Positions 55,033 to 64,000 of a stretch of 64,000 nt of DNA are shown here, in pieces. Positions within the stretch are counted from its first letter, which is position 1, and the number at the start of each line of letters is the position of its first letter. The position numbers were made by a program, and so were the translations under genes. The notes beneath the pieces were generated by a model, which saw nothing but the letters and a program-made list of their open reading frames with translations, had not been told where the DNA came from and ran no database searches. Location: contig NZ_JYJP01000021.1 of NCBI RefSeq assembly GCF_001012815.1, positions 1-64,000 on the forward strand, written 5' to 3'. The DNA comes from Vibrio mexicanus (lineage in GTDB: Bacteria; Pseudomonadota; Gammaproteobacteria; Enterobacterales; Vibrionaceae).

Positions 55033-58000
55033 ATGTTTAAGATCTTTATTAACCGACCCAAGCTCGCCATTGTTCTTTCCATTTTTATATCCATAGCTGG
55101 CGTACTGTCTGCGCTTCAATCCCCGATGGGGCGATACCCAGACGTCGCTCCGCTGACGATTGCTGTAGACACATGGATGGATGGTGCGACAGCAGAAGTA
55201 CTCACCAAGACAGTTGCACCTGAAATAGAAAAGCAGGTGAATGGCGTAGCGGGTATGCAGTACATGAAGTCCACCTCTAGTGCTGATGGCACCTATTCTT
55301 TGGAGATTGTGTTTGAGAATGGAACCGACGCTGATAATGCGGTGACATTAGTACAGAACAGGGTGAATCTCGCATTACCAGAACTGCCTGGTGATGTCAT
55401 GCGAAATGGTGTGAAAGTAGAAAAGCTATCTAACGGTATGTTAATTGGCCTTTCAATCCAAGACCCTAACGGACAAGCCACCGACACAGAGATCAGTTCA
55501 TTCGCAGGCGGTGAATTTAAAGAGGCGCTGCAACGTATTTCTGGTGTGTCAAAAGTGGATGTTTTAGGTGAGAAAAAATACGCAATGCGTATATGGTTAG
55601 ATCCTAACAAAATGCGCCAATTTTCCGTTGATGTTGATGCCATTCAGCAAGCTATCGCGACTCAAAACAAGATCAGCCCTGCGGGTTCGTTGGTCGGTGA
55701 CTTGCTTGAGTATCCTTTGACTGTCGATGGCGGCCTTACCACTCAAGAGCAGTTTGAAAACATCGTTGTTCGCGGTGGTGCTTTGCAGAGAAAAGTCTTC
55801 CTCAAAGATGTAGCAAAAATTGAATTAGGCGCAGAGGTTTATACTGCGAATGCATACTCAGGAGTGAACGATGGCTCGGTGGTATTCATTTATAAAACGC
55901 CAGATGCGAATGCGGTTGAGGTTGGCTCAGCGGTCGCAGAGCTATTGAAAGAGTTACCGACTGAGTATCAAATTGAGTATGTCTATGACGCGACAAGCTT
56001 TGTTCACGGTGCGATCGATAACGTATTAGAAACCTTGTTACTTGCCGTTTTGATCGTAGGCTCGGTGACACTGATCTTCATGCAATCGCTCCGTTTAACC
56101 ATGATTACTGTCACTGCCATTCCTGTTTCTCTGATTGGTACCTTCACTTTCATGTACGCTTTGGGTATCGACATCAATATCATTTCTATGTTGGGCTTGG
56201 TCATGGCCATCGGTATTGTGGTTGATGCTGCCATCATTGTGATTGAAGCAGCAGAGCACGAGTTCCATAACAGCCCTAAAATCACAGTAAAAGAGGCGGT
56301 CGAATTGGCTCTTGATAAAGTTGTCGCACCGATCATCGCATCCGCTTTGGTACTCCTTTCTGTGTTTGCTCCTACGATCTTTATGAGTGGCATGACAGGT
56401 ATTATTTACAGTGAGTTTGGCATCGTGCTGAGTGTTTCAGTGCTAGTGTCAACGGTTGTTGCTCTGAGTCTAACCCCAGCGCTTTGCGCTCTATTTATGA
56501 AGCCGCCGAAGAAAGGCAAATTGGCTCAAAGCGTCGAGAAGGTGATCGGCTACAAGATTTCTTCATTCACATTCTTAACCAAATGCTTTGTTCGCTTCCC
56601 TCTTATCTCGTTACTTCTATTGGGCGGTGGTGTTTGGTTGGCTGTTGAGCAGGGACAAGAGTTACCTCAAGGTATGTTGCCAGCAGAAGATACCAGTGCC
56701 GTGTTTGTGGTGGGTGGATTCGAGCCGGGTACCGCACTAAAAGTGACAGATCGTTATACCCTAGCCGCCGTTGAGGAGCTGCAAAAGATCGATGGAGTGA
56801 AAAACTCGATTGCAGCTTCTGGCTTCAACCTTCTCAATGGTAACGCGGATATGAGCAGCTTCTTGATTCTGCTTAACCTAGATTCCATTGATGAGCGTGA
56901 ACTATCCGATGAAGAGATCACCGATAAAGCCAATGAAGTGCTTCAAGAGATGGAGGTCGAAGGTTTTGCGTTCAAGCCGCCAGTGATCCCTGAACTTGGC
57001 ATGGTTGATGGTGTGAACATTGTTCTGGTTGATCAAAAAGGGCGTTCTCCTGAAGAGTTGAACCAAGATACTCAAACGATCTTGTCAAAGTTGAATGAGA
57101 TGGAATCGGTATCCGTTGCGATGACACAGTTCGCTGTGAACAAACCTTCTGTCAAGCTAAACATTGACCGTAAGCGTATGCTGGAATATGGCATTAGCTA
57201 CGCAGATTTAGTTGATGGTATGCAAGCTCACTTTGGTGGTCAGTATGTGAACACGTTCAACCTCAACGGTAGAAACTACAAGGTGATAATGCAAAACAGC
57301 CCAGAACATAGATTGAATGAAAAAGCACTGAACAATGTCTACATCAACTATGGAAATGGTCAAAGTCGCCCTGCTAATGAGCTGTTCTCAATCGAAGAAG
57401 TGAAGGTGCCGAACTTTATCAACCGATACAATGCGATGCAGTCGGTATCGATTGATGTTCTACCATCAAGCTCAACTGGCGCGGTGATTGCGGACTTGCA
57501 AGCGCTCGACCTTCCAGAAGGTTACTCGATTGAGTTCACTGGCACTGCCAAAGAGGAGATCGAGGCAGGCAGCCAAGCGGTGGTTATCCTCGCTCTAGCG
57601 TTGCTAATTACTTACTTAGTGCTTGCCGGACAATATGAGAGCTGGTTAATTCCGGCAGCAATCATGGCAATGGTCCCAACGGCGGTAATCGGCATTATCG
57701 GAGGAGTATCATTGCTTGGAGCTGAGGTGACGATATTCACTCAACTTTCGGCCGTACTCCTAGTCGGCATGGCGGTTCGAAATGCAATCTTGATTGTCGA
57801 GTACGCCAAAGAACTGCGTGAAGTTCAAGGCTTACCATTGAAGACCGCAGCCGTTGAAGCAATGCGCTTGCGTGCAAGAGCAGTATTTATGACTGCGTTC
57901 TCTTTCGCGGTAGGTCTGGTTCCATTGATGATGGCAGATGCAATTGGTAGCGGAGCACAACAAGCACTCGGCTGGGCATCGTTTGGCGGTATTGTTACCG

Positions 58001-58101
58001 CGACTTTCCTCGGGTGTATTGCTGCATGTATCTTCTTTGTGGTCTTCCAACTGATTCGAGAGCGTTTTAAATCACCACAGCTAGAGGTTTGTCCACAGTA
58101 A
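55033..58101 (+). CDS. RND-family efflux transporter, orphan
   Basis: A 1022-residue inner-membrane RND pump with the standard layout: first membrane segment (IVLSIFISIAGVLSA), porter domain, six-segment cluster (about 330-520), second porter domain and a final cluster (about 840-1010). YPDVAPLTIAV and GGVSLLGAEVTIFTQLSAVL follow the HAE1 pattern. Two proton-relay positions differ from AcrB: VDDA is VDAA (Asp398 kept, next residue Ala399) and the Lys of SAKNA is Arg916 in AVRNA. No membrane-fusion or outer-membrane gene is adjacent. The start at 55033 follows AGAGGTCCATT. Substrates unknown. Confidence 0.9.
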   Translation: MFKIFINRPKLAIVLSIFISIAGVLSALQSPMGRYPDVAPLTIAVDTWMDGATAEVLTKTVAPEIEKQVNGVAGMQYMKSTSSADGTYSLEIVFENGTDADNAVTLVQNRVNLALPELPGDVMRNGVKVEKLSNGMLIGLSIQDPNGQATDTEISSFAGGEFKEALQRISGVSKVDVLGEKKYAMRIWLDPNKMRQFSVDVDAIQQAIATQNKISPAGSLVGDLLEYPLTVDGGLTTQEQFENIVVRGGALQRKVFLKDVAKIELGAEVYTANAYSGVNDGSVVFIYKTPDANAVEVGSAVAELLKELPTEYQIEYVYDATSFVHGAIDNVLETLLLAVLIVGSVTLIFMQSLRLTMITVTAIPVSLIGTFTFMYALGIDINIISMLGLVMAIGIVVDAAIIVIEAAEHEFHNSPKITVKEAVELALDKVVAPIIASALVLLSVFAPTIFMSGMTGIIYSEFGIVLSVSVLVSTVVALSLTPALCALFMKPPKKGKLAQSVEKVIGYKISSFTFLTKCFVRFPLISLLLLGGGVWLAVEQGQELPQGMLPAEDTSAVFVVGGFEPGTALKVTDRYTLAAVEELQKIDGVKNSIAASGFNLLNGNADMSSFLILLNLDSIDERELSDEEITDKANEVLQEMEVEGFAFKPPVIPELGMVDGVNIVLVDQKGRSPEELNQDTQTILSKLNEMESVSVAMTQFAVNKPSVKLNIDRKRMLEYGISYADLVDGMQAHFGGQYVNTFNLNGRNYKVIMQNSPEHRLNEKALNNVYINYGNGQSRPANELFSIEEVKVPNFINRYNAMQSVSIDVLPSSSTGAVIADLQALDLPEGYSIEFTGTAKEEIEAGSQAVVILALALLITYLVLAGQYESWLIPAAIMAMVPTAVIGIIGGVSLLGAEVTIFTQLSAVLLVGMAVRNAILIVEYAKELREVQGLPLKTAAVEAMRLRARAVFMTAFSFAVGLVPLMMADAIGSGAQQALGWASFGGIVTATFLGCIAACIFFVVFQLIRERFKSPQLEVCPQ

Positions 58102-58137
58102 TACCAACTTGTAAAAGCAACATGAACGCCTCCTGAT

Positions 58138-58167
58138 ACTCAGCCTAGTTTTCGAACTAGGCTGAGT
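58138..58167 (+). terminator. Strong terminator after the RND gene
   Basis: ACTCAGCCTAGTT-TTCG-AACTAGGCTGAGT, 13-bp stem with TTCG loop, followed by TGTTTTA. Confidence 0.85.
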
Positions 58168-58318
58168 TGTTTTATGAGTAGCTGAATGGGCCTATCAAAC
58201 ACACTTTTGGACAGAAACGTTTTATAGATTTTACTAAATTAGTAAATTACGGATAACTACAAGTAAGGAAAACCCCTGTGCTTGGTGCACAGTATTGATG
58301 AATAGTTATCACCGGTAG

Positions 58319-59242
58319 TTACCTTCTATATTTCTTAAATCGAACTAATTCTTTGGTCACATGCTCGAAGAAAGCTGTTAATACAACATTATCTTTCTTG
58401 TCACGATACAAAGCACATAAGTGGGCCGGTAGCTTTTCTCTGAGCTTGATAAAATGTACATTGCTCCAACGGTGATAGCTAAAACTGGTTGGAACGATAG
58501 ACACCAGATTACTACTCGCTACAATCGAAACGAGAGTATTCGGTTCATACACTTCTTGAAAAATATTGATATAGTGTCCATGCGTTAAAAAAGTATCGAC
58601 GATCAACTTTGACGATGCCGAATCTTGTCTTTGCATAAAGATAAATTGCTCATCTTTTAACTCTTCAATAGAGATCATCTTTCTGTCTTTGAAAGCATGA
58701 TTGTTCGCGACCACTACGCACATTTCATCATCCACCATCTTTTCTGCGTTAAGCGGCGCGGTATTGATGGTGTCAGCAAATCGAACTAACCCAATATCGA
58801 TCTTATGTTTACATAGGCTCGATTTCTGTTCCTCTGGCGTCATCTCAAAGATCTGAAAACCGAAATCAGGGTAAGCATCTTTAAAGCTTCTCAAGGCATC
58901 ACCTAACCCTGCCCAAAAGAAAGAACTGATCAACCCAACATTCAACGATTTGTTTTCATTCCTACCTTGTTCAATCACCTTACGAACCGAAGTATCCAAC
59001 ACTCTGAAAATGGTTTGGCACTCTTCAAACAGTAATTGCCCCGTATTGGTTAGCTCGACAGTTCTTGTATCGCGGATAAACAGAGGGCTGCCAATGATTC
59101 GTTCCAGTTCTTTGATTTGTGCACTTAATGGCGAGTTGGAGATGTGAAGTTTTTTTGCCGCATTACCGAAATGCTTGTCTGTCGCGACTTGGTAAAAGTA
59201 GCGAAGCATCTTGAGAGTGATCTTTGATGAGTGATCTAGCAT
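58319..59242 (-). CDS. LysR-family regulator of the nucleoside operon
   Basis: A 307-residue LysR regulator. The DNA-binding domain begins LKMLRYFYQVATDKHFGNAA, with KLHISNSPLSAQIKELERII as helix-turn-helix, followed by the effector domain. Start ATG at 59242 lies behind AGAGGTAACC; the longer frame from 59350 runs through the promoter and is rejected. It is divergent from the ribokinase-like operon with about 285 bases between, so it is its likely regulator. A CRP-like site is within that gap. Confidence 0.85.
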   Translation of the reverse strand: MLDHSSKITLKMLRYFYQVATDKHFGNAAKKLHISNSPLSAQIKELERIIGSPLFIRDTRTVELTNTGQLLFEECQTIFRVLDTSVRKVIEQGRNENKSLNVGLISSFFWAGLGDALRSFKDAYPDFGFQIFEMTPEEQKSSLCKHKIDIGLVRFADTINTAPLNAEKMVDDEMCVVVANNHAFKDRKMISIEELKDEQFIFMQRQDSASSKLIVDTFLTHGHYINIFQEVYEPNTLVSIVASSNLVSIVPTSFSYHRWSNVHFIKLREKLPAHLCALYRDKKDNVVLTAFFEHVTKELVRFKKYRR

Positions 59243-59251
59243 GGTTACCTC

Positions 59252-59267
59252 TGTGATCTTTATCACG
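59252..59267. promoter_or_regulatory. CRP-like site in the LysR-ribokinase intergenic region
   Basis: TGTGA-TCTTTA-TCACG matches the TGTGA-N6-TCACA consensus at 9 of 10 arm positions. It lies 10 bases before the LysR start and about 260 bases before the ribokinase-like gene, so catabolite control of at least the LysR gene is plausible. Confidence 0.6.
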
Positions 59268-59526
59268 TAAAGTGCACGATATGACGACTCTCTGATTCCG
59301 AAAACTAGTTGAGACGTCACAAAATTTAATCCATTGTTTAATAAGAACATTTATGTAAACAATAACAAACTGTTTGCTTAATAGCCTAAAATATCAAGTT
59401 TTGATGAGTTTATAATGGTTACATTATCCTGACAAACAGCATAATAAGTATTTATTTTGAGATATACCAGATGAAGTGAGTTCTAGATACTGCAACCAAG
59501 TAAGTAATCTTCAACAGGCGTTAATC

Positions 59527-60468
59527 ATGGATATTTCATCAAACAATAAAGGTGTATTGGTCACAGGCTCTTACAACCTTGATATTGTCTCTCGAGTGGC
59601 ATCATTTCCTCAAAAAGGAGAGACGGTTCGCGTCTTATCTAAAAAGTTTCTTTCTGGTGGTAAAGGCGCGAACCAAGCAACAGCATGTCGAAGAGTGACA
59701 GAAAATACTCACTTCTTTGCCAAAATTGGTCGTGATGATTTTGCCAAGCGAGCTAAGCAGCATTTGGAGGAGCAGCAGTTTGCTTCTCTCACGTTAGCCG
59801 AAACATACCATTCATCGACAGGTGTTGCGCTTATCACGGTTTCTGAACGTGAGAAAGACAACAACATTGTGTTGGATCTGGGTGCGAACCTGAAGGTAAG
59901 CGATGCAGATATTCAGGAAATCACCCCTCAAATTGAACAAGCATCCGTTGTGCTGGTACAGCTAGAAAACAATATTGAAGCGGTTTCCGCTGTGCTCCGT
60001 AAAGCGAAGGCACAGGCTAAAACCACGATTTTAAACCCTGCGCCTTACCATGATCAGGTCCACACCTTGCTATCACTGGTGGACGTTATTACCCCGAACG
60101 AAACCGAGGCTTCTGATCTAAGCGGCATTGCAATTCGTGATATTGAGACTGCCGAACAAGCGGCTTGTGTCATCCATCGTATGGGTGCTGCCAATGTCAT
60201 TATTACTTTGGGAGGCAATGGCTGCCTTGCTTATGATGGCAGTGAATTTAAACGCTTTTTGGCATACCCAGCAGATGTTGTGGACACAAGTGGGGCAGGT
60301 GATGCGTTTAATGGTTCATTAGCAGCATTTTTATCACTTGGTAAAACCTTCTCGGAATCGATTAACTTCGCGACAGCCTTTGCATCGTGCTCTGTAGAGA
60401 ATGAAGGCGCGGCAAACATGCCATCAATGGCTCAAGTTGAAGCTAAGTTAGCGACGGTAAGGAAGTAA
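59527..60468 (+). CDS. Ribokinase-like PfkB-family sugar kinase
   Basis: A 313-residue PfkB kinase. GGKGANQATACRR (about 45-57) is the sugar-binding signature and DTSGAGDAFNGSLAAFL (about 253-269) the ATP-binding and catalytic-base signature. The family phosphorylates ribose, deoxyribose or nucleosides. Position next to a nucleoside hydrolase suggests it phosphorylates ribose released by that enzyme. Start ATG at 59527; an upstream frame from 59476 has no ribosome site. Only two bases separate the stop from the next start. Confidence 0.9.
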   Translation: MDISSNNKGVLVTGSYNLDIVSRVASFPQKGETVRVLSKKFLSGGKGANQATACRRVTENTHFFAKIGRDDFAKRAKQHLEEQQFASLTLAETYHSSTGVALITVSEREKDNNIVLDLGANLKVSDADIQEITPQIEQASVVLVQLENNIEAVSAVLRKAKAQAKTTILNPAPYHDQVHTLLSLVDVITPNETEASDLSGIAIRDIETAEQAACVIHRMGAANVIITLGGNGCLAYDGSEFKRFLAYPADVVDTSGAGDAFNGSLAAFLSLGKTFSESINFATAFASCSVENEGAANMPSMAQVEAKLATVRK

Positions 60469-60470
60469 AG

Positions 60471-61361
60471 ATGCGCAACATTATTATTGATACCGACATC
60501 GGTGATGATGCAGACGATATTCTGGCACTAGGTCTAGCGCTATCGACCGATCAGCTAAACCTTATTGGCGTTACAACGGTATTCAAGAACACCCGACTAA
60601 GAGCAAAGATGGCAAAAAGTGTTCTTCAGTTAGCGAGTCGTGAAAACATCCCTGTGTATGCAGGGTGTGAGCATCGCATTAATGGCGAAGAAAACGACAA
60701 CGAAGAGATCCCTTGCCAATACCAAGGGAAAATGGACAGTCAGTTGATTGAAACCGAGCATGCCGTTGACTTTATGGCTCACGCACTAATGCAGGAGAAT
60801 CTCACGATTGTTGCGATAGGGCCGCTAACCAACGTTGCAACTCTTATCAAGGAGCATCCAGAGTTAATTAAAAATATTGATGAATTGGTTCTAATGGGTG
60901 GCTGTTATTATCGACACGTCAATGAGTGGAATATTATTTGCGACCCTGAAGCCGCCGATATTGTCTTTAACTCTGGCATTAATATTCGCGCTGTTGGTCT
61001 GGATGTTACAACCAAATGTCATTTCGATGGTGACTATCTTTCTCAGGCTCAAGATAACGCCAATACAGAGTTGAAGCAAATTCTAATTGAAAGCTGTGAC
61101 GCTTGGTTTAATAAAACCGGATTCACTCCAATACTGCACGACCCTCTTACAGTATTTTCTCTTCTAGAAGAGAGTGATATTGAATATAACCAAGAAAAAG
61201 TTCGCGTTGAATTAAAGGGGCAGCACACCACAGGCATGACGGTGTGTACTGAAGACGGAATTTGGGGAAGAAAAACGAAAAACCCAAATTGCTTGGTTGC
61301 TAAAAATTTAAATTATTCACAGTTCGTTGAGTTTTTCCTAAATAGCGTGTTTCTAAAATAA
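60471..61361 (+). CDS. Inosine-uridine-preferring nucleoside hydrolase family
   Basis: A 296-residue hydrolase that splits ribonucleosides into base and ribose. The Ca2+-binding IIDTDIGDDADD at the N terminus (DxDxxxDD) is diagnostic; IAIGPLTNVATLIKEHP-type TIVAIGPLTNVATL and VLMGGCYY follow in order, and HDPLTVFSLL near residue 223 supplies a conserved HD pair. Base preference cannot be read. Two bases after the kinase gene and 14 before the transporter: one operon. Confidence 0.92.
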   Translation: MRNIIIDTDIGDDADDILALGLALSTDQLNLIGVTTVFKNTRLRAKMAKSVLQLASRENIPVYAGCEHRINGEENDNEEIPCQYQGKMDSQLIETEHAVDFMAHALMQENLTIVAIGPLTNVATLIKEHPELIKNIDELVLMGGCYYRHVNEWNIICDPEAADIVFNSGINIRAVGLDVTTKCHFDGDYLSQAQDNANTELKQILIESCDAWFNKTGFTPILHDPLTVFSLLEESDIEYNQEKVRVELKGQHTTGMTVCTEDGIWGRKTKNPNCLVAKNLNYSQFVEFFLNSVFLK

Positions 61362-61375
61362 AATATGAGGTCATT

Positions 61376-62755
61376 ATGGCTATAAATAGAATGTCGGTCT
61401 TGGAGAAGATAGGCTTTGGTTCTGGTGATTCTGCAATCAACCTATCTATGATATCGGCGGGTATGCTGATTTATGCGTTTCACGTTCAAATTGTTGGTCT
61501 AACACCTGTTGATGCAGGTTGGCTACTTTTATTGGTTCGCATCATTGATGCGGTGACAGACCCTGCGATGGGCTGGGTAACCAATCGCTATAAGTCTCGT
61601 TGGGGACACTACCGTCATTGGATTGGTTTCGCTGCGATTCCAATGGGTATCTCAATGTACTTGATGTTCACCACAGTTGGTGATACTTACCAAGCGAAGC
61701 TATTGTGGGCATATGGCACGTATATCTTTAATACGTTGATGTTCACTATGGTTACCATCCCTTATATATCAATGATTGGTGTTGTTACTGACAACCCAGA
61801 CGAGCGTATTACGGCGAACTCATGGCGTTTTACAATGGCGAAGACAGCAACACTACTATGTACGTCATTAGTGCCATTCTGGGTGACATCACAAGCGGAT
61901 CAAGTGCAAGGCTATGCGACCTCCTTCGCTATTCTTGGTGCAATTGGTACAGCATGTCTATTGTTTTGTGCGTTCACAACTCGTGAGCACATTGATATTG
62001 AACCAAACAAAGTACCAGTTGTTGAGCAGCTAAAAAGTCTAGTGAAAAATGACCAATGGATCGTTCTTTGTTCAGCGTGTATCACGCTTATGCTTGCCTT
62101 CTTGGTGCGTGGCAACATCGCCTTTATCTATGGCACAGAATACGCAGGCGCAAGTTTTGGCGTTCAGATCTCTGTCTTCCTAGGCATGTGGTCGGTGGGT
62201 GGCATTCTTGCTGCCATCGTATCAAAAAAGCTAACCAAACGTTTTTGTAAGATTCAGGTGTTCCGCGTATCAATGTACGCATCCGCACTGATGGGTCTCT
62301 CAATCTACTTCTTGGTAGGGCAAGGTGAGTTTGTTGCGGCTGTTATTTGTTACTTCCTCTACTGCTTCTTAACAGACCTTAATACCCCAATCTTCTGGGC
62401 AATGATTTCTGAAGTGAGCGATTATGGTAAGAAGAAAACAGGCATTGATTCATCAGGTATTTCGATGGGAGCAATCTCATTCTGTCAGAAATTAGGTATG
62501 GGTCTTTCAGGTATTGTGACGGGTTACACTCTTCAATACTTTGGTTATTCATCGGAAGTTGAGAAAACACCAGAAGTATTAGCGGGCTTATCATTATCGC
62601 TTTCTGTCGCACCAGCAATCTTCTTCTTAATTACTGGCCTCATTATGCGAAAATATATCATCACAACTAATTACTACAACAAGATGATGGGTAAACCTGT
62701 AGATAAAAAAGATATTTCAGAAGCTCATCAAGAAATTACCGAATCAAATTATTAA
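61376..62755 (+). CDS. GPH/MelB-type MFS symporter, probably for nucleosides or pentosides
   Basis: A 459-residue transporter with about 12 membrane segments. DAVTDPAMGWVTNRYKSRWG (about 57-76) is the glycoside-pentoside-hexuronide:cation symporter signature with its conserved Asp residues. Substrate prediction rests on context: ribokinase-like kinase and nucleoside hydrolase upstream, a porin downstream. Nucleoside import is the best guess. Start ATG follows ATGAGGTCATT. Confidence 0.88.
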   Translation: MAINRMSVLEKIGFGSGDSAINLSMISAGMLIYAFHVQIVGLTPVDAGWLLLLVRIIDAVTDPAMGWVTNRYKSRWGHYRHWIGFAAIPMGISMYLMFTTVGDTYQAKLLWAYGTYIFNTLMFTMVTIPYISMIGVVTDNPDERITANSWRFTMAKTATLLCTSLVPFWVTSQADQVQGYATSFAILGAIGTACLLFCAFTTREHIDIEPNKVPVVEQLKSLVKNDQWIVLCSACITLMLAFLVRGNIAFIYGTEYAGASFGVQISVFLGMWSVGGILAAIVSKKLTKRFCKIQVFRVSMYASALMGLSIYFLVGQGEFVAAVICYFLYCFLTDLNTPIFWAMISEVSDYGKKKTGIDSSGISMGAISFCQKLGMGLSGIVTGYTLQYFGYSSEVEKTPEVLAGLSLSLSVAPAIFFLITGLIMRKYIITTNYYNKMMGKPVDKKDISEAHQEITESNY

Positions 62756-62764
62756 CCTAACTTT

Positions 62765-62790
62765 CTCACTAAATAAAAAACCTTAGTGAG
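62765..62790 (+). promoter_or_regulatory. Hairpin between the symporter and porin genes
   Basis: CTCACTAA pairs with TTAGTGAG across a 10-base A-rich loop, 8 bp. It has no T tract after it. Probably a partial terminator or stabilising stem that differs the dosage of the porin gene. Confidence 0.45.
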
Positions 62791-62828
62791 CCAATAAAAT
62801 ATCAACAACAAAGACAAGAGACACTAGA

Positions 62829-63551
62829 ATGAATAAAATATTGCCTCTATCTATGCTTGCAGCAAGCATGCTAATCCCTACTATTTCGATGGCGGAAGTA
62901 GCATTAGAAAATGAAGACGTGTTAGATAGTAACCCGGTATATTTGGAATTTTATACTCGCTATGAAGAAGAGCGTAATGTTGGTCTTCAAGGGCTTACTG
63001 GATGGATTACATTCTCAGATTTTTATGAAATTGAGTTTGGCGCTGAAGTAAATACCGACGGTTACTATGAATATAACTTGGGTAAATTTATTCCACTGAC
63101 CGATAAGGCTTGGCTTCATACCTATGTCGGCTATACACAGTGGAACTATCGTTTATCTCTTCGCGGAGGATACAATTTTGATAATGGCTTAATGGTGAAT
63201 GCGCGCGTTCGTCCTGAGTTCGGCTACGACGATTGGATCGGTATCGATGAAAGTGGCAATGAAGTTAACTACGGCACTAACCTGTCTGTTCGTACCGATC
63301 TATTTATTGGTTACAACTCCGATCGCTATGAGTTCTTCTACAACCGAGTTGATAACTTTGAAACAGATAAGGAAATTGCCGACACATTCCGTAATGGCAC
63401 TCATATGGCGACAGACCACGAATTCCGTGTGACTTACACTGCAAATAAATGGCGACCATACTTCCAAACGACAGTCATGAAAGACGGTTTTTTTAATGGC
63501 ACATCCTACGAAGACGATCTTCGTTGGCAAGTTGCTTTGCCTTACCTATGA
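62829..63551 (+). CDS. Outer-membrane beta-barrel porin, KdgM/OmpG-like
   Basis: A 240-residue protein with signal peptide ending ISMA, then about twelve alternating aromatic-rich strands (for example AWLHTYVGYTQWNYRLSLRG, RYEFFYNRVDNFE), a pattern typical of monomeric KdgM-like porins. The C terminus is WQVALPYL, hydrophobic but not the usual terminal Phe. Placement after the nucleoside transporter suggests it passes nucleosides across the outer membrane, whereas KdgM itself passes oligogalacturonides; that is inference. Start follows AGACAAGAGACACTAGA. Confidence 0.8.
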   Translation: MNKILPLSMLAASMLIPTISMAEVALENEDVLDSNPVYLEFYTRYEEERNVGLQGLTGWITFSDFYEIEFGAEVNTDGYYEYNLGKFIPLTDKAWLHTYVGYTQWNYRLSLRGGYNFDNGLMVNARVRPEFGYDDWIGIDESGNEVNYGTNLSVRTDLFIGYNSDRYEFFYNRVDNFETDKEIADTFRNGTHMATDHEFRVTYTANKWRPYFQTTVMKDGFFNGTSYEDDLRWQVALPYL

Positions 63552-63610
63552 ACATTTGAAGAATTTCACTTTCAACATCTGATTATTAGAAGAAAACACC
63601 AAAGCCATTA

Positions 63611-63637
63611 GCGGCAGTCATTGTAAATGACTGCCGC
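63611..63637 (+). terminator. Terminator of the nucleoside operon
   Basis: GCGGCAGTCATT-GTA-AATGACTGCCGC, a 12-bp perfect stem with 3-base loop, with ATTTTTC shortly after. Confidence 0.75.
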
Positions 63638-64000
63638 GTTGATCGCATTTTTCTGTCTATGAACTTTATTGTAATTTTTTCTCATTTTTCCCTACTACTC
63701 TGCGCTGTAGGGAAACAATACCTAGCAAGTTACAAGTTATTAGAAAAAGTAGGTCAAACCCACATCCGCAAAGTTAAACGGATAAGAGTGCTAGCTTAAA
63801 AAAGGGCAAATTCTCGACAGAAGTGCTATCGATTGGTTTGAGCGCATTGATTTTTGGGGAAGCGGAGGAGCTTTGTTACGCTAATGAGGTGCAGAGCATT
63901 TCGTAAATGAGATCTGCTCGAACTGCATGAGTGTCAGAACGAACTGTTTTGCACTGAATATGGAATTGGAAACATCCGGTCATAAGCCAAGTTAAATCCC
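63638..64000. other. Terminal region with no gene recognised
   Basis: About 363 bases to the right edge. An open stretch near 63790-63905 has no start codon or family residues. I see nothing that can be annotated; a gene may start beyond the edge. Confidence 0.4.

Noticed and set aside
63785..63905. Open stretch near the right edge
   Set aside because: No start codon or recognisable residues.
1..64000. CRISPR arrays, tRNA, rRNA, complete insertion sequences or prophage genes
   Set aside because: No regular direct repeats, tRNA-like cloverleafs, transposase motifs or phage structural genes were seen.

Overview
The window looks like a piece of a Vibrio chromosome, most likely the smaller chromosome of a Harveyi-clade-like species. 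This is inferred from gene content and protein character: the glgB-malQ-malP/malT block, OhrR/Ohr, CspA with a long leader, an EAL-HDOD protein, many LysR regulators, and moderate GC with AT-rich gaps. I see no rRNA, tRNA, integrase, complete insertion sequence, CRISPR array or prophage. It reads as accessory-rich but ordinary chromosomal DNA.

Layout. 0.1-5 kb: PLD-family lipoprotein, AlkB-like dioxygenase, a small lipoprotein, an S33 peptidase and two small conserved proteins. 5.3-11.1 kb: SPFH/slipin protein, EAL-HDOD protein, nitroreductase and a phosphohexomutase behind a Fur-like box. 11.3-12.2 kb: cspA, then a second copy of the cspA RNA leader that now precedes two tiny overlapping ORFs. 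12.3-24.4 kb: a DUF1254-type exported protein with divergent LysR, an MCP fused to hemerythrin, a phosphoesterase lipoprotein, ohrR/ohr with paired operators, quinone oxidoreductase, PAS-GAF-GGDEF protein, YbjQ-like protein and an acetyltransferase. 24.5-34.9 kb: maltodextrin/glycogen block (glgB, malQ, malP; divergent malT) with CRP and MalT-box candidates. 35-38 kb: GH4 phospho-glycosidase plus ChbG deacetylase with divergent LysR. 38.6-40.6 kb: alkylsulfatase. 40.8-44.6 kb: CdaR-GntP-glycerate kinase module. 45-47 kb: DedA and ChaA flanked by two membrane microproteins. 47-50.3 kb: LysR, SDR, MFS. 50.5-58.1 kb: envelope genes (MscS channel, PagL, serine hydrolase, XRE regulator, RND pump). 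58.3-63.6 kb: nucleoside-scavenging operon (LysR, ribokinase-like kinase, nucleoside hydrolase, GPH symporter, porin) with a CRP site.

A striking technical pattern runs through the window. Twelve genes are broken, and every break (16 sites) is repaired by adding back one base, or two at one site, usually in a run or doublet. Otherwise the reading frames are well conserved, with catalytic residues intact on both sides. This looks more like homopolymer under-calling in the assembly than real gene decay, so these genes are described as probably intact in the organism.

The most interesting biology is (1) duplication of the cspA leader, starting close to the inferred transcription start, ahead of two unrecognised small proteins; (2) two unlisted-type membrane microproteins around dedA-chaA; (3) an orphan RND pump with altered proton-relay residues; and (4) a hemerythrin-tailed chemoreceptor.
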